64,000 nt of DNA. It comes from Lachnospiraceae bacterium KGMB03038. GTDB lineage: Bacteria; Bacillota; Clostridia; Lachnospirales; Lachnospiraceae. Positions within the stretch are counted from its first letter, which is position 1, and each line of letters starts with the position of its first letter. Under the pieces are notes generated by a model. The model was not told the DNA's origin, made no database searches, and was given only the letters and a program-made list of their open reading frames with translations. Made by a program: the position numbers and the translations under genes. The stretch lies in contig CP041667.1 in the NCBI GenBank assembly GCA_007361935.1, positions 2,942,501 through 3,006,500 of the forward strand. The letters run 5' to 3'. Below are positions 25,355-35,116 of the stretch, in pieces.

Positions 25355-26672
25355 AAGATCTGCCTCCTGCCAATTCTTTTTTCACCTCGCCGGCCAGATA
25401 AAGAGATCCCACACAGTAGACCTCCCCTTCCTCCCTGAGGGAAAAAGCCGCCTCCAAAGCCTCCGTCGGCGTGTCTCGCCAGAGGACTTGCTCCTTTGTA
25501 TACTTCTTAAACAGCCGTCCCAGTTCTTCTGCCGGCACCGCTCTTTCATCATCAAATCCGGCAGCTATATAAGCCTTTGCGCGAAACTTTCCGCAGAGAC
25601 ATTGGATCATTTCCTCATATTTTTTGTCTGAGGCCGCCCCAAACACCACCACCGGCCGTTCGTTCTCTGCCAGGTCAGGATACAAAAGCTCCACGCTCTG
25701 GATGAACCCTTCGATCGCTCCCGGATTGTGGGCGCCGTCCACAGTCAAATGAGGCGCCGCCTGTTCCATGCGTCCTTCCCACCTTACAGAGGCCACTGCC
25801 TCCACCCAGCGCTCCATATGGGTCTTTTGATCCGCAAGCAGACACTCTGCGGCCTGCAGAGCGATCTCCGTATTTGTTACTTGGTAAATCCCACAAAGGG
25901 GGACGTGCCAGGTAACATCTCTATCATACGCATTCCGTCTTAAAAATGCAATATTGTTTCTATGAACTTCCAGGATTTCGAACGCATTTTTCGAGATTTC
26001 TCTACACGGCGCTCCCAGTTTTCCTGCTCTCTCCCGGATCACCGCCGCCGCTGTCTCATTGCTGCCATCGAAGATCACCGGTACTCCCGGCTTTATGATT
26101 CCCGCTTTCTCTCCAGCGATCTCTTCTATCGTCTCGCCCAGGATATCGGTATGGTCCAGACTGATAGACGTTATAACCGTCAAGGCCGGCTGCTTTGGCG
26201 CGTTGGTCGCATCCAGCCTGCCTCCAAGTCCAGTCTCTAAAATGATATACTCTGTGCCAGCCAGAGCAAATGCTGTCATACCCATTCCAAACAGGAACTC
26301 GAAATAGGAAGGATGCTCCATTCCGTCACGCTCCATGCTTTCCGCCGCCTCCAAAGCTCTGCGAAACACCCGATAAAAGGTATCGTCACTGACAGGGCAT
26401 CTGTTGACCTGGATCCTTTCATTGATCGAGATCAGATGGGGCGATGTGAAGAATCCGCAGGTCTTTTCCTCCGCCTCGAGAACCGCCTGCAGGCATGCGC
26501 ACACAGAGCCTTTTCCATTGGTCCCCGCCACATGGACAATTCTTTGATCCAGTCCCGGATCTCCAAGCCTTCTCAAGAATTCTCCGGTATGCACAAGGGA
26601 ATGTTTCCTGGTAAATCTTGGAAGGCGTTCAATATAATCTACCGCCTCCCGATAGCTTCTTGGATGCATCAT
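25347..26672 (-). CDS. folC: Folylpolyglutamate synthase / dihydrofolate synthase
   Basis: A 441-residue Mur-ligase-family enzyme that adds glutamate to dihydropteroate and/or reduced folates using ATP. The P-loop is HVAGTNGKGSVCA near residues 48-60. Further motifs are TSPHLISINERIQVN, ETGLGGRLDATN, SLDHTDILGETIEEIAGEKAGI and the C-terminal VDGAHNPGAIEGF. It overlaps the LTA-synthase-family gene upstream by 4 bp (ATGA) and the 44-codon gene downstream by 8 bp, indicating one transcript. Confidence 0.94.
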   Translation of the reverse strand: MMHPRSYREAVDYIERLPRFTRKHSLVHTGEFLRRLGDPGLDQRIVHVAGTNGKGSVCACLQAVLEAEEKTCGFFTSPHLISINERIQVNRCPVSDDTFYRVFRRALEAAESMERDGMEHPSYFEFLFGMGMTAFALAGTEYIILETGLGGRLDATNAPKQPALTVITSISLDHTDILGETIEEIAGEKAGIIKPGVPVIFDGSNETAAAVIRERAGKLGAPCREISKNAFEILEVHRNNIAFLRRNAYDRDVTWHVPLCGIYQVTNTEIALQAAECLLADQKTHMERWVEAVASVRWEGRMEQAAPHLTVDGAHNPGAIEGFIQSVELLYPDLAENERPVVVFGAASDKKYEEMIQCLCGKFRAKAYIAAGFDDERAVPAEELGRLFKKYTKEQVLWRDTPTEALEAAFSLREEGEVYCVGSLYLAGEVKKELAGGRSYA

Positions 26673-28876
26673 TCTTCTTCCTCACCTGTCTGCTCTACCC
26701 AGGATTTTGTCTTATCTGTCCCGGTTCCTTCCATTACTGTCAGGGTCCCATTCTGATAAATATATTCATTAGACTTCCTAAATAGAGTATCACTGGATCC
26801 GTATTGACAAGTATAGATCACATCCCCGTCTTTTAACTCTGTAGAGGGCAGGTCGATCCTGGTATTGTTCAGAAAGTCTTTCTCCTGTTCTTCTCCATTG
26901 ACATAAACTCTGGTGTAAGCGGTAAAGTTCTCGCCATACAGACTGTACCCCTCTTCCAGATGGGGCACGATATCGGTCAGCGTCACATCCCGGACGCCCA
27001 TCACCATATGCCCTTCTGTAATAGGCGGCTCCCCGTCATAGACATATTGCTCCCCATACAAGATATCATACTGCAGCACCTCCAGATCCGCCAGATAGTT
27101 CTTGGTCTGCCGGCGCTCCTGATGATAATTGAACACAGTTCCGGAGTGGATGCCCAGCCGGTCAAATACATCCGCCATAATCTGATAGGATGGGATATTC
27201 CGGTCTTCTTTCTCAAGACCAATATTGTCCCAGATCACATAGTTGGTATTGTATAGGTAGCGGCTCTTTAAATCCTCCGCTTTCAATCCCATCGTAGGAA
27301 GATGATCTCCATAGAATACTACCACCGTAGGTTCGCCGCGTTCTTCAATAGCCTTGATCAGATTCCCGGCAAACTGATCCATTTCATAGACCTGGTTTAC
27401 ATAGTATTCCCATTTATTTTTCAGAGCTTCATCCTCAATGCCCTCCACCGTGATCTCTGGATTCTCGATCTTTTTCTCTTCCGGATAATCTCCGTGTCCC
27501 TGCACACTGATGGTAAAAACGAAATCTTTTTGCTCGGTAGAGTCCATAGCGTCCAGGATATGGTCAACCAGGATATCATCTTTGGCCCAGCCGTTCTCCG
27601 TCAACTGAAGGATATTCATAAATTCCTTGCTGGTAAAACTGTCAAAGCCCATATTATTAAATACCCTGGCTCTGCTGTAGAAATTACCGCCGTTATTATG
27701 CAGGGCATGGGTTCCAAGCCCAAGAGAGCTAAGTGCGGTCGCCGCGCTTTCGCAAGGTGTTTCTTTTAAGATCGTCTTATAAGGATACTCGCCCGGTCCA
27801 AAATACCGCAGATTCATTCCGGTCAGCACCTCAAACTCTGTATTCGCTGTTCCCGCTCCCACAGAAGGTACTTTGAAATATCCTGATGAATACTCTTCAA
27901 ACATTTTATGCAGATTCGGACACGCATCCTTCGATGTGGTAAAAAACTCCGCCTCGTCTACATCAAAAAAGGATTCTAACTGTACGAAAAGAATGTTGGG
28001 CAGTTCCTCCGCGGACTGCTCCGATTCATTCTTCGTGATCTCTCCGTTATTGCTGATCTGAGCAATCGTCTCCTCACTATAATCGTTGGGTTCACTGATC
28101 CCGGTATTGAACAAGCTGGCCATAAAACAATAGGGGAGGCCGTAATCCTCATAGGCAAAAGCAATATTTCCAAAATAGGTGGACACTACTCGGTTCTCCA
28201 CTGCCGCATTGGCCGCGATACTGTAAACAAACGCCCAGAATCCAATTCCCGCGACAGCCAGGACCCGATGCATTTTCCCCGTGTACTGGCCGCCCCGTCT
28301 CCACATAGAGATCACCCAGATCACCACCGCAACAATCCCCACAATGAGAACTACCACTTCAAAGCCGTTAAAATAGTTGTTGATCAGACTAAGCCCTTCT
28401 GTAGCCGCCTTCAAATCCTGAGCGTTAAACGGCGTCACGCGCTTGAGCAGCATATATCCATTCGCCACTCCAAGAATCAGCCAGAGCACGCTGACAATGA
28501 TCCTGGCAAAAACTCTCCGCCGAAACAGATAAACTACTGAGAAAGTCACAAAGATCATAAACGCGTTATACAAAAACACTACCGGCGTCTCTGTCATATA
28601 ATTCCACGCTTCAAACACAGAATGTCGGGAGATAGCCTCGATAGCAAAATTGATCACGCAGGCAAGCAGCGCGTGGAACAAGAGGGACAGACGGTTCATG
28701 ATCTTCCACACCGGCTGCATTTTCTTCGCGAAAGCGCTGTTTCTTCTCTCCTCCAGGATTCTTATACGTCTTTCTTTTCTCGCCTTCCAATAGGCTTTGA
28801 TATCCTCTTTTTTCAGATTCCTTAATTTCTGGATCTTTCCTTTGATATCCGGCTTCTTGAAATGGATTTTTTTCAT
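26669..28876 (-). CDS. LTA synthase family membrane sulfatase-fold protein
   Basis: A 735-residue protein with a basic cytoplasmic N-terminus, about five membrane helices (about 70-230) and an extracellular alkaline-phosphatase/sulfatase domain. Metal and catalytic motifs are FVQLESFFD (metal Glu), GAGTANTEFEVLTG (nucleophile Thr), SVQGHGDYP and FYGDHLP. It resembles LtaS-type phosphoglycerol transferases that use phosphatidylglycerol. An extra C-terminal region of about 130 residues follows the catalytic domain. The substrate may be lipoteichoic acid or another phosphoglycerol-decorated glycan. It lies between valS and folC on one strand. Confidence 0.88.
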   Translation of the reverse strand: MKKIHFKKPDIKGKIQKLRNLKKEDIKAYWKARKERRIRILEERRNSAFAKKMQPVWKIMNRLSLLFHALLACVINFAIEAISRHSVFEAWNYMTETPVVFLYNAFMIFVTFSVVYLFRRRVFARIIVSVLWLILGVANGYMLLKRVTPFNAQDLKAATEGLSLINNYFNGFEVVVLIVGIVAVVIWVISMWRRGGQYTGKMHRVLAVAGIGFWAFVYSIAANAAVENRVVSTYFGNIAFAYEDYGLPYCFMASLFNTGISEPNDYSEETIAQISNNGEITKNESEQSAEELPNILFVQLESFFDVDEAEFFTTSKDACPNLHKMFEEYSSGYFKVPSVGAGTANTEFEVLTGMNLRYFGPGEYPYKTILKETPCESAATALSSLGLGTHALHNNGGNFYSRARVFNNMGFDSFTSKEFMNILQLTENGWAKDDILVDHILDAMDSTEQKDFVFTISVQGHGDYPEEKKIENPEITVEGIEDEALKNKWEYYVNQVYEMDQFAGNLIKAIEERGEPTVVVFYGDHLPTMGLKAEDLKSRYLYNTNYVIWDNIGLEKEDRNIPSYQIMADVFDRLGIHSGTVFNYHQERRQTKNYLADLEVLQYDILYGEQYVYDGEPPITEGHMVMGVRDVTLTDIVPHLEEGYSLYGENFTAYTRVYVNGEEQEKDFLNNTRIDLPSTELKDGDVIYTCQYGSSDTLFRKSNEYIYQNGTLTVMEGTGTDKTKSWVEQTGEEEE

Positions 28877-28891
28877 CGGTCAACTAACCCC

Positions 28892-31549
28892 TTACGAACG
28901 TTTTGCTTTTAAACCTTCCAGTCTTTCTGTCACCTGGTCTATCATCTGTCTATAAGTTTCTAATTTGTCCCGTTCTTCCTGGACTTTTGCCTCCGGCGCC
29001 TTACTTACAAATTTCTCATTGCTTAGCATCCCTTCGGCCCGGCTGATCTCTTTGGTCAGACGCGCTTCCTCTTTCGTCAGGCGCTCGATCTCCTGATCGA
29101 AATCGATCAGTTCCTCTAAAGGCAGGCAAACGGTCGCATCCGGCACAACAATAGACACCGCGTCCTCCGCGATTCCCGCCTTGTCATTCTGAATGATGAG
29201 ATCATTGAGAGCCGCCATATTCTGGGCGGATCCACGCAGAGATTCCAGCCCCCGGCACAGCGCCTCATCCTCGCATACCACGTAGGCGGTAGCTTTCCTG
29301 GAGTTTGGCACATTCATCTCGGCCCTGACATTCCGGATTCCCCGGATGATCTCTTTATAGTGGTCTGCCACATTCTCCGCTTCCGGGAAATTCCAAGCCT
29401 CATCATAAACAGGCCACTGGGACATCATCAGCGATTCTTCTTCCGGGATCAGCTTGCTGTAGATTTCCTCCGAAACGAATGGCATATACGGATGCAGGAG
29501 TTTCAGCGCTTTCTTTAAAACCTCTCGCAAAGTCCACATCGCGTCATTGGCGCTCTGGGGATCTTCTTCCCCGTGATAGATGCGGTATTTCGCCATCTCG
29601 ATATACCAGTCGCAGAATTCATCCCAGATAAAATCGTAAATCTTAGCCAAGGCGATGCCCAGCTCAAATTTATCCATATTCTCGGTCACATCTTTGACTA
29701 CATTATTGCAGCGGGACATGATCCAGCAATCCTCCGGATACTTCTTCACGTCTTCTGGCTCCGCGATCTCTTTGTCTCCCAGGTTCATCAGGATAAACCG
29801 GGACGCGTTCCACACCTTGTTGGCAAAGTTACGGCTGGCTTCTACTCTCTCGTTGTAGAAACGCATATCATTTCCAGGCGCGTTTCCTGTTACCAAGGTC
29901 ATACGCAGCGCATCTGCTCCGTATTGATCGATGATCTCCAGCGGGTCGATTCCATTTCCCAGAGACTTGCTCATCTTCCGGCCCTGGGAATCTCTTACCA
30001 GACCATGGATAAACACGGTATGGAATGGTGATTTTCCAGTCTGTTCATAACCGGAGAATACCATACGGATGACCCAGAAGAAAATAATATCATATCCTGT
30101 TACCAGCACGTCTGTAGGATAGAAGTAATCCAGATCCTCTGTCTTATCGGGCCATCCCAGTGTAGAAAATGGCCACAGGGCGGAACTGAACCAGGTATCC
30201 AAAGTATCTTCGTCCTGGGTAAAATGGGTACCGCCGCATTTCGGACATTTCTCCGGCGTTCCCCTGGACACTACGATCTCGCCGCATTCGTCGCAGTAAT
30301 AAGCCGGAATCCGGTGTCCCCACCAAATCTGCCGAGAAATGCACCAATCCCTGATATTTTCCAGCCAATGCAGATAAATCTTGTCAAACCGTTCCGGCAC
30401 GAATTTCAGGTCCCCATTTTTTACAGCCTGGATCGCCGGTTTAGCCAGCTCCTCCATACGTACAAACCACTGCTGTTTTACCAGCGGTTCTACCGTAGTA
30501 TGGCAGCGGTCGTGGGTTCCTACATTATGAGAATGAGGCACTACCTTTACCAGATAGCCCTGCTCTTCCAAGTCTTTTACCATGACCTTGCGGGCCTCAT
30601 AACGGTCCATTCCCGCGTACTTGCCGCCGTTCTCATTGATGGTGGCGTCATCGTTCATCACATTGATCTCCGGCAGGCCGTGCCGTTTTCCAACCTCAAA
30701 GTCGTTGGGGTCGTGGGCCGGCGTGATCTTCACCGCTCCGGTTCCAAATTCTTTATCCACATAAGAGTCAGCTACGATCGGAATCTCCCGCCCTACCAGC
30801 GGCAGGATCGCCTTCTTCCCTACAATGTCTTTGTATCTTTCATCATCTGGATGCACCGCGATCGCCGTATCGCCCAGCATAGTCTCCGGACGGGTGGTGG
30901 CGATCTCCAGATAATCGTCGCTTCCTACGATGGGATACTTGATATGCCAGAAATGTCCTTCCTGCTCTTCATGCTCTACTTCCGCATCTGAAAGAGAGGT
31001 CTTGCAGACCGGACACCAGTTGATGATCCTGGACCCGCGGTAGATGTAGCCTTTCTCATAAAGTTCGATAAACACTTCCTCTACCGCTTTTGAACAGCCT
31101 TCATCCATAGTAAAACGTTCCCGCTCCCAGTCACAGGATACGCCCAGCTTCTTTAACTGTCCTTCGATCGTTCCCGCATATTCCTCTTTCCACTGCCAGG
31201 TGCGCTCTAGGAACTTCTCCCGTCCCAGCTCTTTCTTGTCAATGCCCTCTTCCTTTAACTGGTTGGTCACTTTTACTTCTGTAGAAATGGCCGCATGATC
31301 GGTTCCCGGAACCCACAGCGTATTATATCCCTGCATCCTTTTATATCGAATGATGATATCCTGCAATGTATTGTCCAGGGCATGTCCCATATGCAGCTTC
31401 CCTGTGATATTCGGGGGCGGCATTACTGTAGTAAACGGTTTTCTGCTGCGGTCTACTTCCGCGTGAAAATATTCATTCTCACACCACTTCTCATACAGCT
31501 TTGGCTCAATCTCTTTGGGATTGTAAGTTTTCTCCAGGTTCTGACTCAT
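28892..31549 (-). CDS. valS: Valyl-tRNA synthetase
   Basis: An 885-residue class-I aminoacyl-tRNA synthetase charging tRNA-Val. The HIGH motif appears as [15 protein letters not shown] and the KMSKS motif as [10 protein letters not shown]. The editing domain ([17 protein letters not shown]), zinc-finger cysteines near WCPVCKTSL and CDECGEIVV, and the C-terminal coiled coil ([23 protein letters not shown]) are all present. The frame is open nine codons further, but GAGGAGGAAACT before ATG 31549 defines the start. Expression is controlled by the T-box leader at 31596-31866. Confidence 0.97.
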   Translation of the reverse strand: MSQNLEKTYNPKEIEPKLYEKWCENEYFHAEVDRSRKPFTTVMPPPNITGKLHMGHALDNTLQDIIIRYKRMQGYNTLWVPGTDHAAISTEVKVTNQLKEEGIDKKELGREKFLERTWQWKEEYAGTIEGQLKKLGVSCDWERERFTMDEGCSKAVEEVFIELYEKGYIYRGSRIINWCPVCKTSLSDAEVEHEEQEGHFWHIKYPIVGSDDYLEIATTRPETMLGDTAIAVHPDDERYKDIVGKKAILPLVGREIPIVADSYVDKEFGTGAVKITPAHDPNDFEVGKRHGLPEINVMNDDATINENGGKYAGMDRYEARKVMVKDLEEQGYLVKVVPHSHNVGTHDRCHTTVEPLVKQQWFVRMEELAKPAIQAVKNGDLKFVPERFDKIYLHWLENIRDWCISRQIWWGHRIPAYYCDECGEIVVSRGTPEKCPKCGGTHFTQDEDTLDTWFSSALWPFSTLGWPDKTEDLDYFYPTDVLVTGYDIIFFWVIRMVFSGYEQTGKSPFHTVFIHGLVRDSQGRKMSKSLGNGIDPLEIIDQYGADALRMTLVTGNAPGNDMRFYNERVEASRNFANKVWNASRFILMNLGDKEIAEPEDVKKYPEDCWIMSRCNNVVKDVTENMDKFELGIALAKIYDFIWDEFCDWYIEMAKYRIYHGEEDPQSANDAMWTLREVLKKALKLLHPYMPFVSEEIYSKLIPEEESLMMSQWPVYDEAWNFPEAENVADHYKEIIRGIRNVRAEMNVPNSRKATAYVVCEDEALCRGLESLRGSAQNMAALNDLIIQNDKAGIAEDAVSIVVPDATVCLPLEELIDFDQEIERLTKEEARLTKEISRAEGMLSNEKFVSKAPEAKVQEERDKLETYRQMIDQVTERLEGLKAKRS

Positions 31550-31595
31550 AGTTTCCTCCTCATTCTCGCATTTCACACTTTTTTCACATTTCTGA

Positions 31596-31866
31596 AAGAA
31601 AAAGCCCTTTACGATTACGTAAAGGGCGATTCATTTCGCGGTACCACCTTCATTATATAGAAGAAACTCTCCTATATATCTCCTCTTGTTCTTTAACGGG
31701 AACGAATCCGGGACCTCCTACTTCTCCCAGACCTCTCTGGTCGGTTCAGCGATCCGGCTCAAAAGCTACCTTCCGCATTTCATTTCCTTTGGCCCCTCTC
31801 AGCCTGTGGGCAGCCTTCTCTGTCAGAATGACGCCTGCGTACTCCTCTTTTTCATCGCCTTTTGCA
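31596..31866 (-). promoter_or_regulatory. T-box riboswitch leader of valS
   Basis: The minus strand shows the conserved T-box AAGGTGGTACCGCG (31637-31650). It is followed by a terminator with a 10-bp stem (GCCCTTTACG / CGTAAAGGGC, 31604-31627) and a T-rich run. Stem I is closed by GCGAT/ATCGC, with the AGUA loop-E strand opposite GGAAGGTAGC. GTA in that bulge is the likely valine specifier codon. Uncharged tRNA-Val would favour the antiterminator and raise valS expression. Confidence 0.92.
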
Positions 31867-31881
31867 CATAAACTATTGAAT

Positions 31882-31910
31882 ATGATAGCCAGCGGGGGGA
31901 AATTTGTCAA
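31882..31910 (-). promoter_or_regulatory. Sigma-A promoter of the T-box/valS transcript
   Basis: TTGACA (31905-31910), a 17-bp spacer and TATCAT (31882-31887), directly upstream of T-box stem I. Confidence 0.7.
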
Positions 31911-31960
31911 GGTTATTAATAGAAATTTAAGGATAGCTGTTGATTTTACTGGCCTGGGAA

Positions 31961-31989
31961 TTGATTTACTTATCTTTTGCTTCTATAAT
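31961..31989 (+). promoter_or_regulatory. Sigma-A promoter of mazG
   Basis: TTGATT (31961-31966), 17 bp, TATAAT (31984-31989), about 55 bp from the mazG ATG and divergent from the valS promoter. Confidence 0.65.
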
Positions 31990-32043
31990 GCTCTCTAGAG
32001 GACAAACAAAGAAGCAGATACAACTAAAGAAAGGGGTTAGAGC

Positions 32044-32514
32044 ATGACAAAATTTGAAGAATTCGAAGCAATCATCGCACGCCTGCGCTCCCCAGAGGGC
32101 TGCCCCTGGGACCGGGAACAGACTCATACCAGCCTAAAGAAAGGCTGTATCGAAGAAGCCTCGGAAGTAATCTGCGGCATCAACATCTTAGATAAAACCG
32201 GAGATTCGGAAAACCTAAAAGAAGAATTAGGGGATCTTCTGCTCCAGATCGTCATGCACGCCCAGATTGCCAAGGAAGAGGGCCTCTTCACCATGGATGA
32301 CGTGATCCAGACCGTCACCGACAAGATGATCCGCCGTCATCCCCATGTATTTGGAACCGTTGAAGTTTCCGGCTCCAAAGAAGTGCTGGAAAACTGGGCA
32401 GACATTAAGAAACAGGAGAAAGAAGGCAAAGAATGGATGGAAACCTATCTGCCGGAAGCCTTTGATGAGGCAGAGGGATTGATCGAGGCCGCAAGGAAAG
32501 GGAAGGGGTTTTAA
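32044..32514 (+). CDS. mazG: MazG-family nucleoside triphosphate pyrophosphohydrolase
   Basis: A 156-residue single-domain MazG protein that hydrolyses (d)NTPs to monophosphate and pyrophosphate, a house-cleaning role. Metal-binding motifs are CPWDREQTHTSLKKGCIEEASEV and EELGDLLLQIVMHAQIA (the EExxE and ExxD pattern), followed by RRHPHVFG. It is about half the length of E. coli MazG, keeping one catalytic domain, as in many Firmicutes. AAAGGGG precedes the ATG. It ends convergently with the next gene at a small hairpin (32501-32526). Confidence 0.93.
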   Translation: MTKFEEFEAIIARLRSPEGCPWDREQTHTSLKKGCIEEASEVICGINILDKTGDSENLKEELGDLLLQIVMHAQIAKEEGLFTMDDVIQTVTDKMIRRHPHVFGTVEVSGSKEVLENWADIKKQEKEGKEWMETYLPEAFDEAEGLIEAARKGKGF

Positions 32515-32526
32515 CCCTTCCTTTCT
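32501..32526 (+). terminator. Terminator-like hairpin at the mazG 3' end
   Basis: GGAAGGG / CCCTTCC with a 7-nt loop containing the mazG stop codon, then TTTCTC. Short stem and imperfect T-tract, so only moderate support. Confidence 0.45.
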
Positions 32527-32888
32527 CATGTCTCCATAAACGCCTCCATCAGGCTTCCAAACTTATAATACTCCACTACTCGTTTTAAGCCTTCCAGGAT
32601 CTTTTCTTGAGAATAATCGTGAGCTTCCAGAAATGCCTCCGGCTTCCCGCTTAATTTGTCATAGAACAGCAGCGCTCTCCCGAAATGGGTCTGGTTCTCT
32701 GGTTCCAACCCTTTCGTCAAGAGGCACTCCGCCTCATTGATGTTGCCTGCTTCCAGCATCGAAAATAAATCCGTCCCTTTTTCCTCCTCTGGAAACACCA
32801 TTTCCTCTTTGTCAATGTCTTGATTTAATACCAACAAAATAAGGATCCTTGCCAGCTCATGAGCCAGTCCCATCATACTCTTGTTCAT
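32526..32888 (-). CDS. Small helical protein of unknown function (DUF6483-like?)
   Basis: A 120-residue, mainly helical acidic protein starting MNKSMMGLAHELARILILLV. A central segment, LFSMLEAGNINEAECLLTKGLE, resembles a TPR/helical-hairpin unit and recalls small Firmicute families such as DUF6483; that assignment is tentative. No catalytic motif is seen. GGAGAAGGGAAAAAG precedes the ATG. It lies downstream of ribokinase on the same strand, beyond repeat copy D, and converges with mazG. Confidence 0.6.
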   Translation of the reverse strand: MNKSMMGLAHELARILILLVLNQDIDKEEMVFPEEEKGTDLFSMLEAGNINEAECLLTKGLEPENQTHFGRALLFYDKLSGKPEAFLEAHDYSQEKILEGLKRVVEYYKFGSLMEAFMET

Positions 32889-32995
32889 CTTTTTCCCTTC
32901 TCCTTTGTCTCATTCTTTCTGATACTTCTTAGACTGTTGAAGTTGGGAAAAAGTTTTAAGAATTTAAAAAATTTTTCAAAATATTTGTAAGATCC

Positions 32996-33057
32996 AAAAG
33001 GGACAGGGCATTTTTAATTGGGGCCGGGGGATTTTTAAAAATCCCCCGGCCCCAATT
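32996..33057 (-). repeat. Palindromic 3'-end element, copy D (GGCCGGGG subtype), overlapping rbsK
   Basis: Tail AAAAGGGACAGGGCA-TTTTTAATT followed by the perfect palindrome AATTGGGGCCGGGGG / CCCCCGGCCCCAATT around ATTTTTAAAAAT. The core lies inside the end of the ribokinase gene, and the TAA in its centre is the rbsK stop. Confidence 0.9.
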
Positions 33058-33931
33058 GATCATCTACCTCTTCTTTTGTCGGAACCGACACGGATGCGCC
33101 TTTCCTGGACACTGCGATAGAAGAAGCTTTCGCCGCCCGCCTTAAGGCTTCTTCTCCGGTTGCCCCTTCTATGGCCGCCGCTAGGAAAAATCCGGTGAAG
33201 GTGTCTCCTGCCGCGGTTGTATCTACTGCCTGCACGGGAAAGCTTTCCTGGAAAACTTTGGTTTTTCCATCGCTGTAATATGCCCCCTTTGCGCCTACAG
33301 TCAGTACGACTTCTGCTTCTGGGAAGCGTTCATTCATTTTCGCTAAAATTGCAGTAAACTCCTTCTCTCCAGTAATCTGTTCACCTTCTACCTCGTTAAG
33401 GAAGAACAAATCTACTTTGCTCAAATCGCACTCTCCAATATGCTCATCAAAGGGAGATGGATTCAATACGACTTTCATCCCTTTTTCTTTTCCCTTTTTG
33501 ATCAGAACATCAATCCGGTTGATCTCGTTTTGCAGGAGTAAGATATCTTCTTTCTCAAAATGAGCCAGCACTTCCTCAATATATTCTTCCGTGTTCTGCC
33601 GATTAGCTCCCGAAAAGAGCAGGATGCTGTTCTGCCCCTCATTCGACACCTGGATGATTGCATTTCCCGTCCTCACTGTACTCTCCCGGATCAAGGAAAC
33701 ATCTGCGCCAGCCTCTTGGCAAAGATCCTTCAAAAACCTGCCGTCTTCCCCGATCAAGCCGGCATGGAAGACCTTTGCTCCCGCCTTCGCCAGCGCAATA
33801 GACTGATTCAATCCTTTTCCCCCTGGGAAAATCTCCAGTGTCTGGGAAGTGATCGTCTCACCTGGTTTTGCAATGTGCTCTACCCGGTATGTATAATCAA
33901 TGTTGAGTGAGCCAAAATTTAGAACTCTCAC
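33035..33931 (-). CDS. rbsK: Ribokinase (PfkB family), 3' end encoded by a repeat
   Basis: A 298-residue PfkB-family sugar kinase expected to phosphorylate ribose or a related furanose. Motifs are the N-terminal FGSLNIDYTYRV, PGGKGLNQSIALAKAGA, the NEVEGEQITG segment and the C-terminal VDTTAAGDTFTGFFLAA with the catalytic Asp. It starts with GTG behind AGGAAGAGAAAAC, 15 bp after lacI, so the two form one unit. The last residues (QLGPGDF) and the stop codon come from palindromic copy D, so the native C-terminus was apparently replaced by repeat sequence. Confidence 0.9.
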   Translation of the reverse strand: MRVLNFGSLNIDYTYRVEHIAKPGETITSQTLEIFPGGKGLNQSIALAKAGAKVFHAGLIGEDGRFLKDLCQEAGADVSLIRESTVRTGNAIIQVSNEGQNSILLFSGANRQNTEEYIEEVLAHFEKEDILLLQNEINRIDVLIKKGKEKGMKVVLNPSPFDEHIGECDLSKVDLFFLNEVEGEQITGEKEFTAILAKMNERFPEAEVVLTVGAKGAYYSDGKTKVFQESFPVQAVDTTAAGDTFTGFFLAAAIEGATGEEALRRAAKASSIAVSRKGASVSVPTKEEVDDQLGPGDF

Positions 33932-33946
33932 GTTTTCTCTTCCTTT

Positions 33947-35008
33947 CTATATTTCCTCTCCTATTGTCTCCTTTTCACCTTCGCTTTTCCCCTCACTGCA
34001 TACCGCAGTGCTTTCCCGCCGGATCAATTCCGGCTGGAAGGTGATACATTTGTGGGACACCGTTTTGCTCTCCACCTCTTCTACCAACTGTTTAGCCGCT
34101 TCCTGCCCCATATCGTAGATTGGCTGACGTACCGTAGTCAACGGTACATCCAAAAGCTCCGAGAAGAAAATATCGTCATATCCTACCAGAGAAATATCTT
34201 CCGGCACACGAAGCCCTTTCTTCCGAAGCTGACTGTAGGCTCCATAAGCTGCCATATCATTAAATGCAAAGATTGAGGAAACCTTCTTTTCCAAAAGACA
34301 GTCTACAGCCTCCACACCACTTTGGCGGCCGTACCAGCCTTCGTAGATTAGTTCTTTTTGAAATGGTACTCCATATTCCTCCAGTGCTTTCTGATATCCC
34401 TGCAGACGCTCCAGGGAATCTTCCAGACGGAACGGCCCGGCAACACATCCAATCCTCCGGTGTCCCAGCTCCAGCAAATGTTTGGTTGCCAAATAACCGC
34501 CCTGCCGATGGTCTACGATTACCGAGCAGCATTCCGCCTCCACAAGGAAACGGTCGATCATTACAAAAGGAATTCTCAGCCTTTTCATCAGATCAATGCT
34601 CTCTCTGGCGCTATTTTGATCTGTATCCTGGGCCATACAAAATAAGATCCCGTCTACCCCTTTATCCGCCAGAACCTGGATATAAGACAGATCCCTTTCA
34701 TGCTTATCATTGGTATTACACAAGATCAGATTCCATCCTTTTCGTCGGCACTCATCCTCCACACCCTTGGCCAGATTGGCAAAAAACACATTACTGACAT
34801 CAGAAATGATCAGACCAATCGTCTCTGTCCTCTTTTTTACAAGCCCCACAGCCAATTGATTGGGATGGTAATTCAATTCCCTTGCCGCATTCATAATGGT
34901 CTCCCTGGTCGTACTTGGGATTTTCTTCGCCTTATTGTTCAGGACCAGGGAAATGGTTGTCACAGAAAACCCCGTATAATTTGCTATATCCTTGATCGTT
35001 GTCCTCAA
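33947..35008 (-). CDS. LacI-family transcriptional regulator
   Basis: A 353-residue regulator. The helix-turn-helix is at the N-terminus (TIKDIANYTGFSVTTISLVLNNKAKKIP), followed by the YHPNQLAVGLV hinge and a periplasmic-binding-protein-like effector domain (IGLIISDVSNVFFANLAKGVEDE to the C-terminal DVPLTTVRQPIYDMGQEAAKQL). It starts at TTG 35008 with GAGG 10 bp upstream. It is encoded near the end of the ECF/M20 operon and before ribokinase. A matching operator lies at 43401-43416 downstream of the operon promoter, so it probably represses its own operon in the absence of a sugar-like inducer. Confidence 0.92.
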   Translation of the reverse strand: MRTTIKDIANYTGFSVTTISLVLNNKAKKIPSTTRETIMNAARELNYHPNQLAVGLVKKRTETIGLIISDVSNVFFANLAKGVEDECRRKGWNLILCNTNDKHERDLSYIQVLADKGVDGILFCMAQDTDQNSARESIDLMKRLRIPFVMIDRFLVEAECCSVIVDHRQGGYLATKHLLELGHRRIGCVAGPFRLEDSLERLQGYQKALEEYGVPFQKELIYEGWYGRQSGVEAVDCLLEKKVSSIFAFNDMAAYGAYSQLRKKGLRVPEDISLVGYDDIFFSELLDVPLTTVRQPIYDMGQEAAKQLVEEVESKTVSHKCITFQPELIRRESTAVCSEGKSEGEKETIGEEI

Positions 35009-35116
35009 AATATCTCAACCTCATCCGTCTGATTTCTATATCCTTCTATTCCGTCGGTCCCTGTCTTGTCCTGGATATTCTGTGAGTTTATTATAGCGTA
35101 TATTTCCTTTTTTTGG

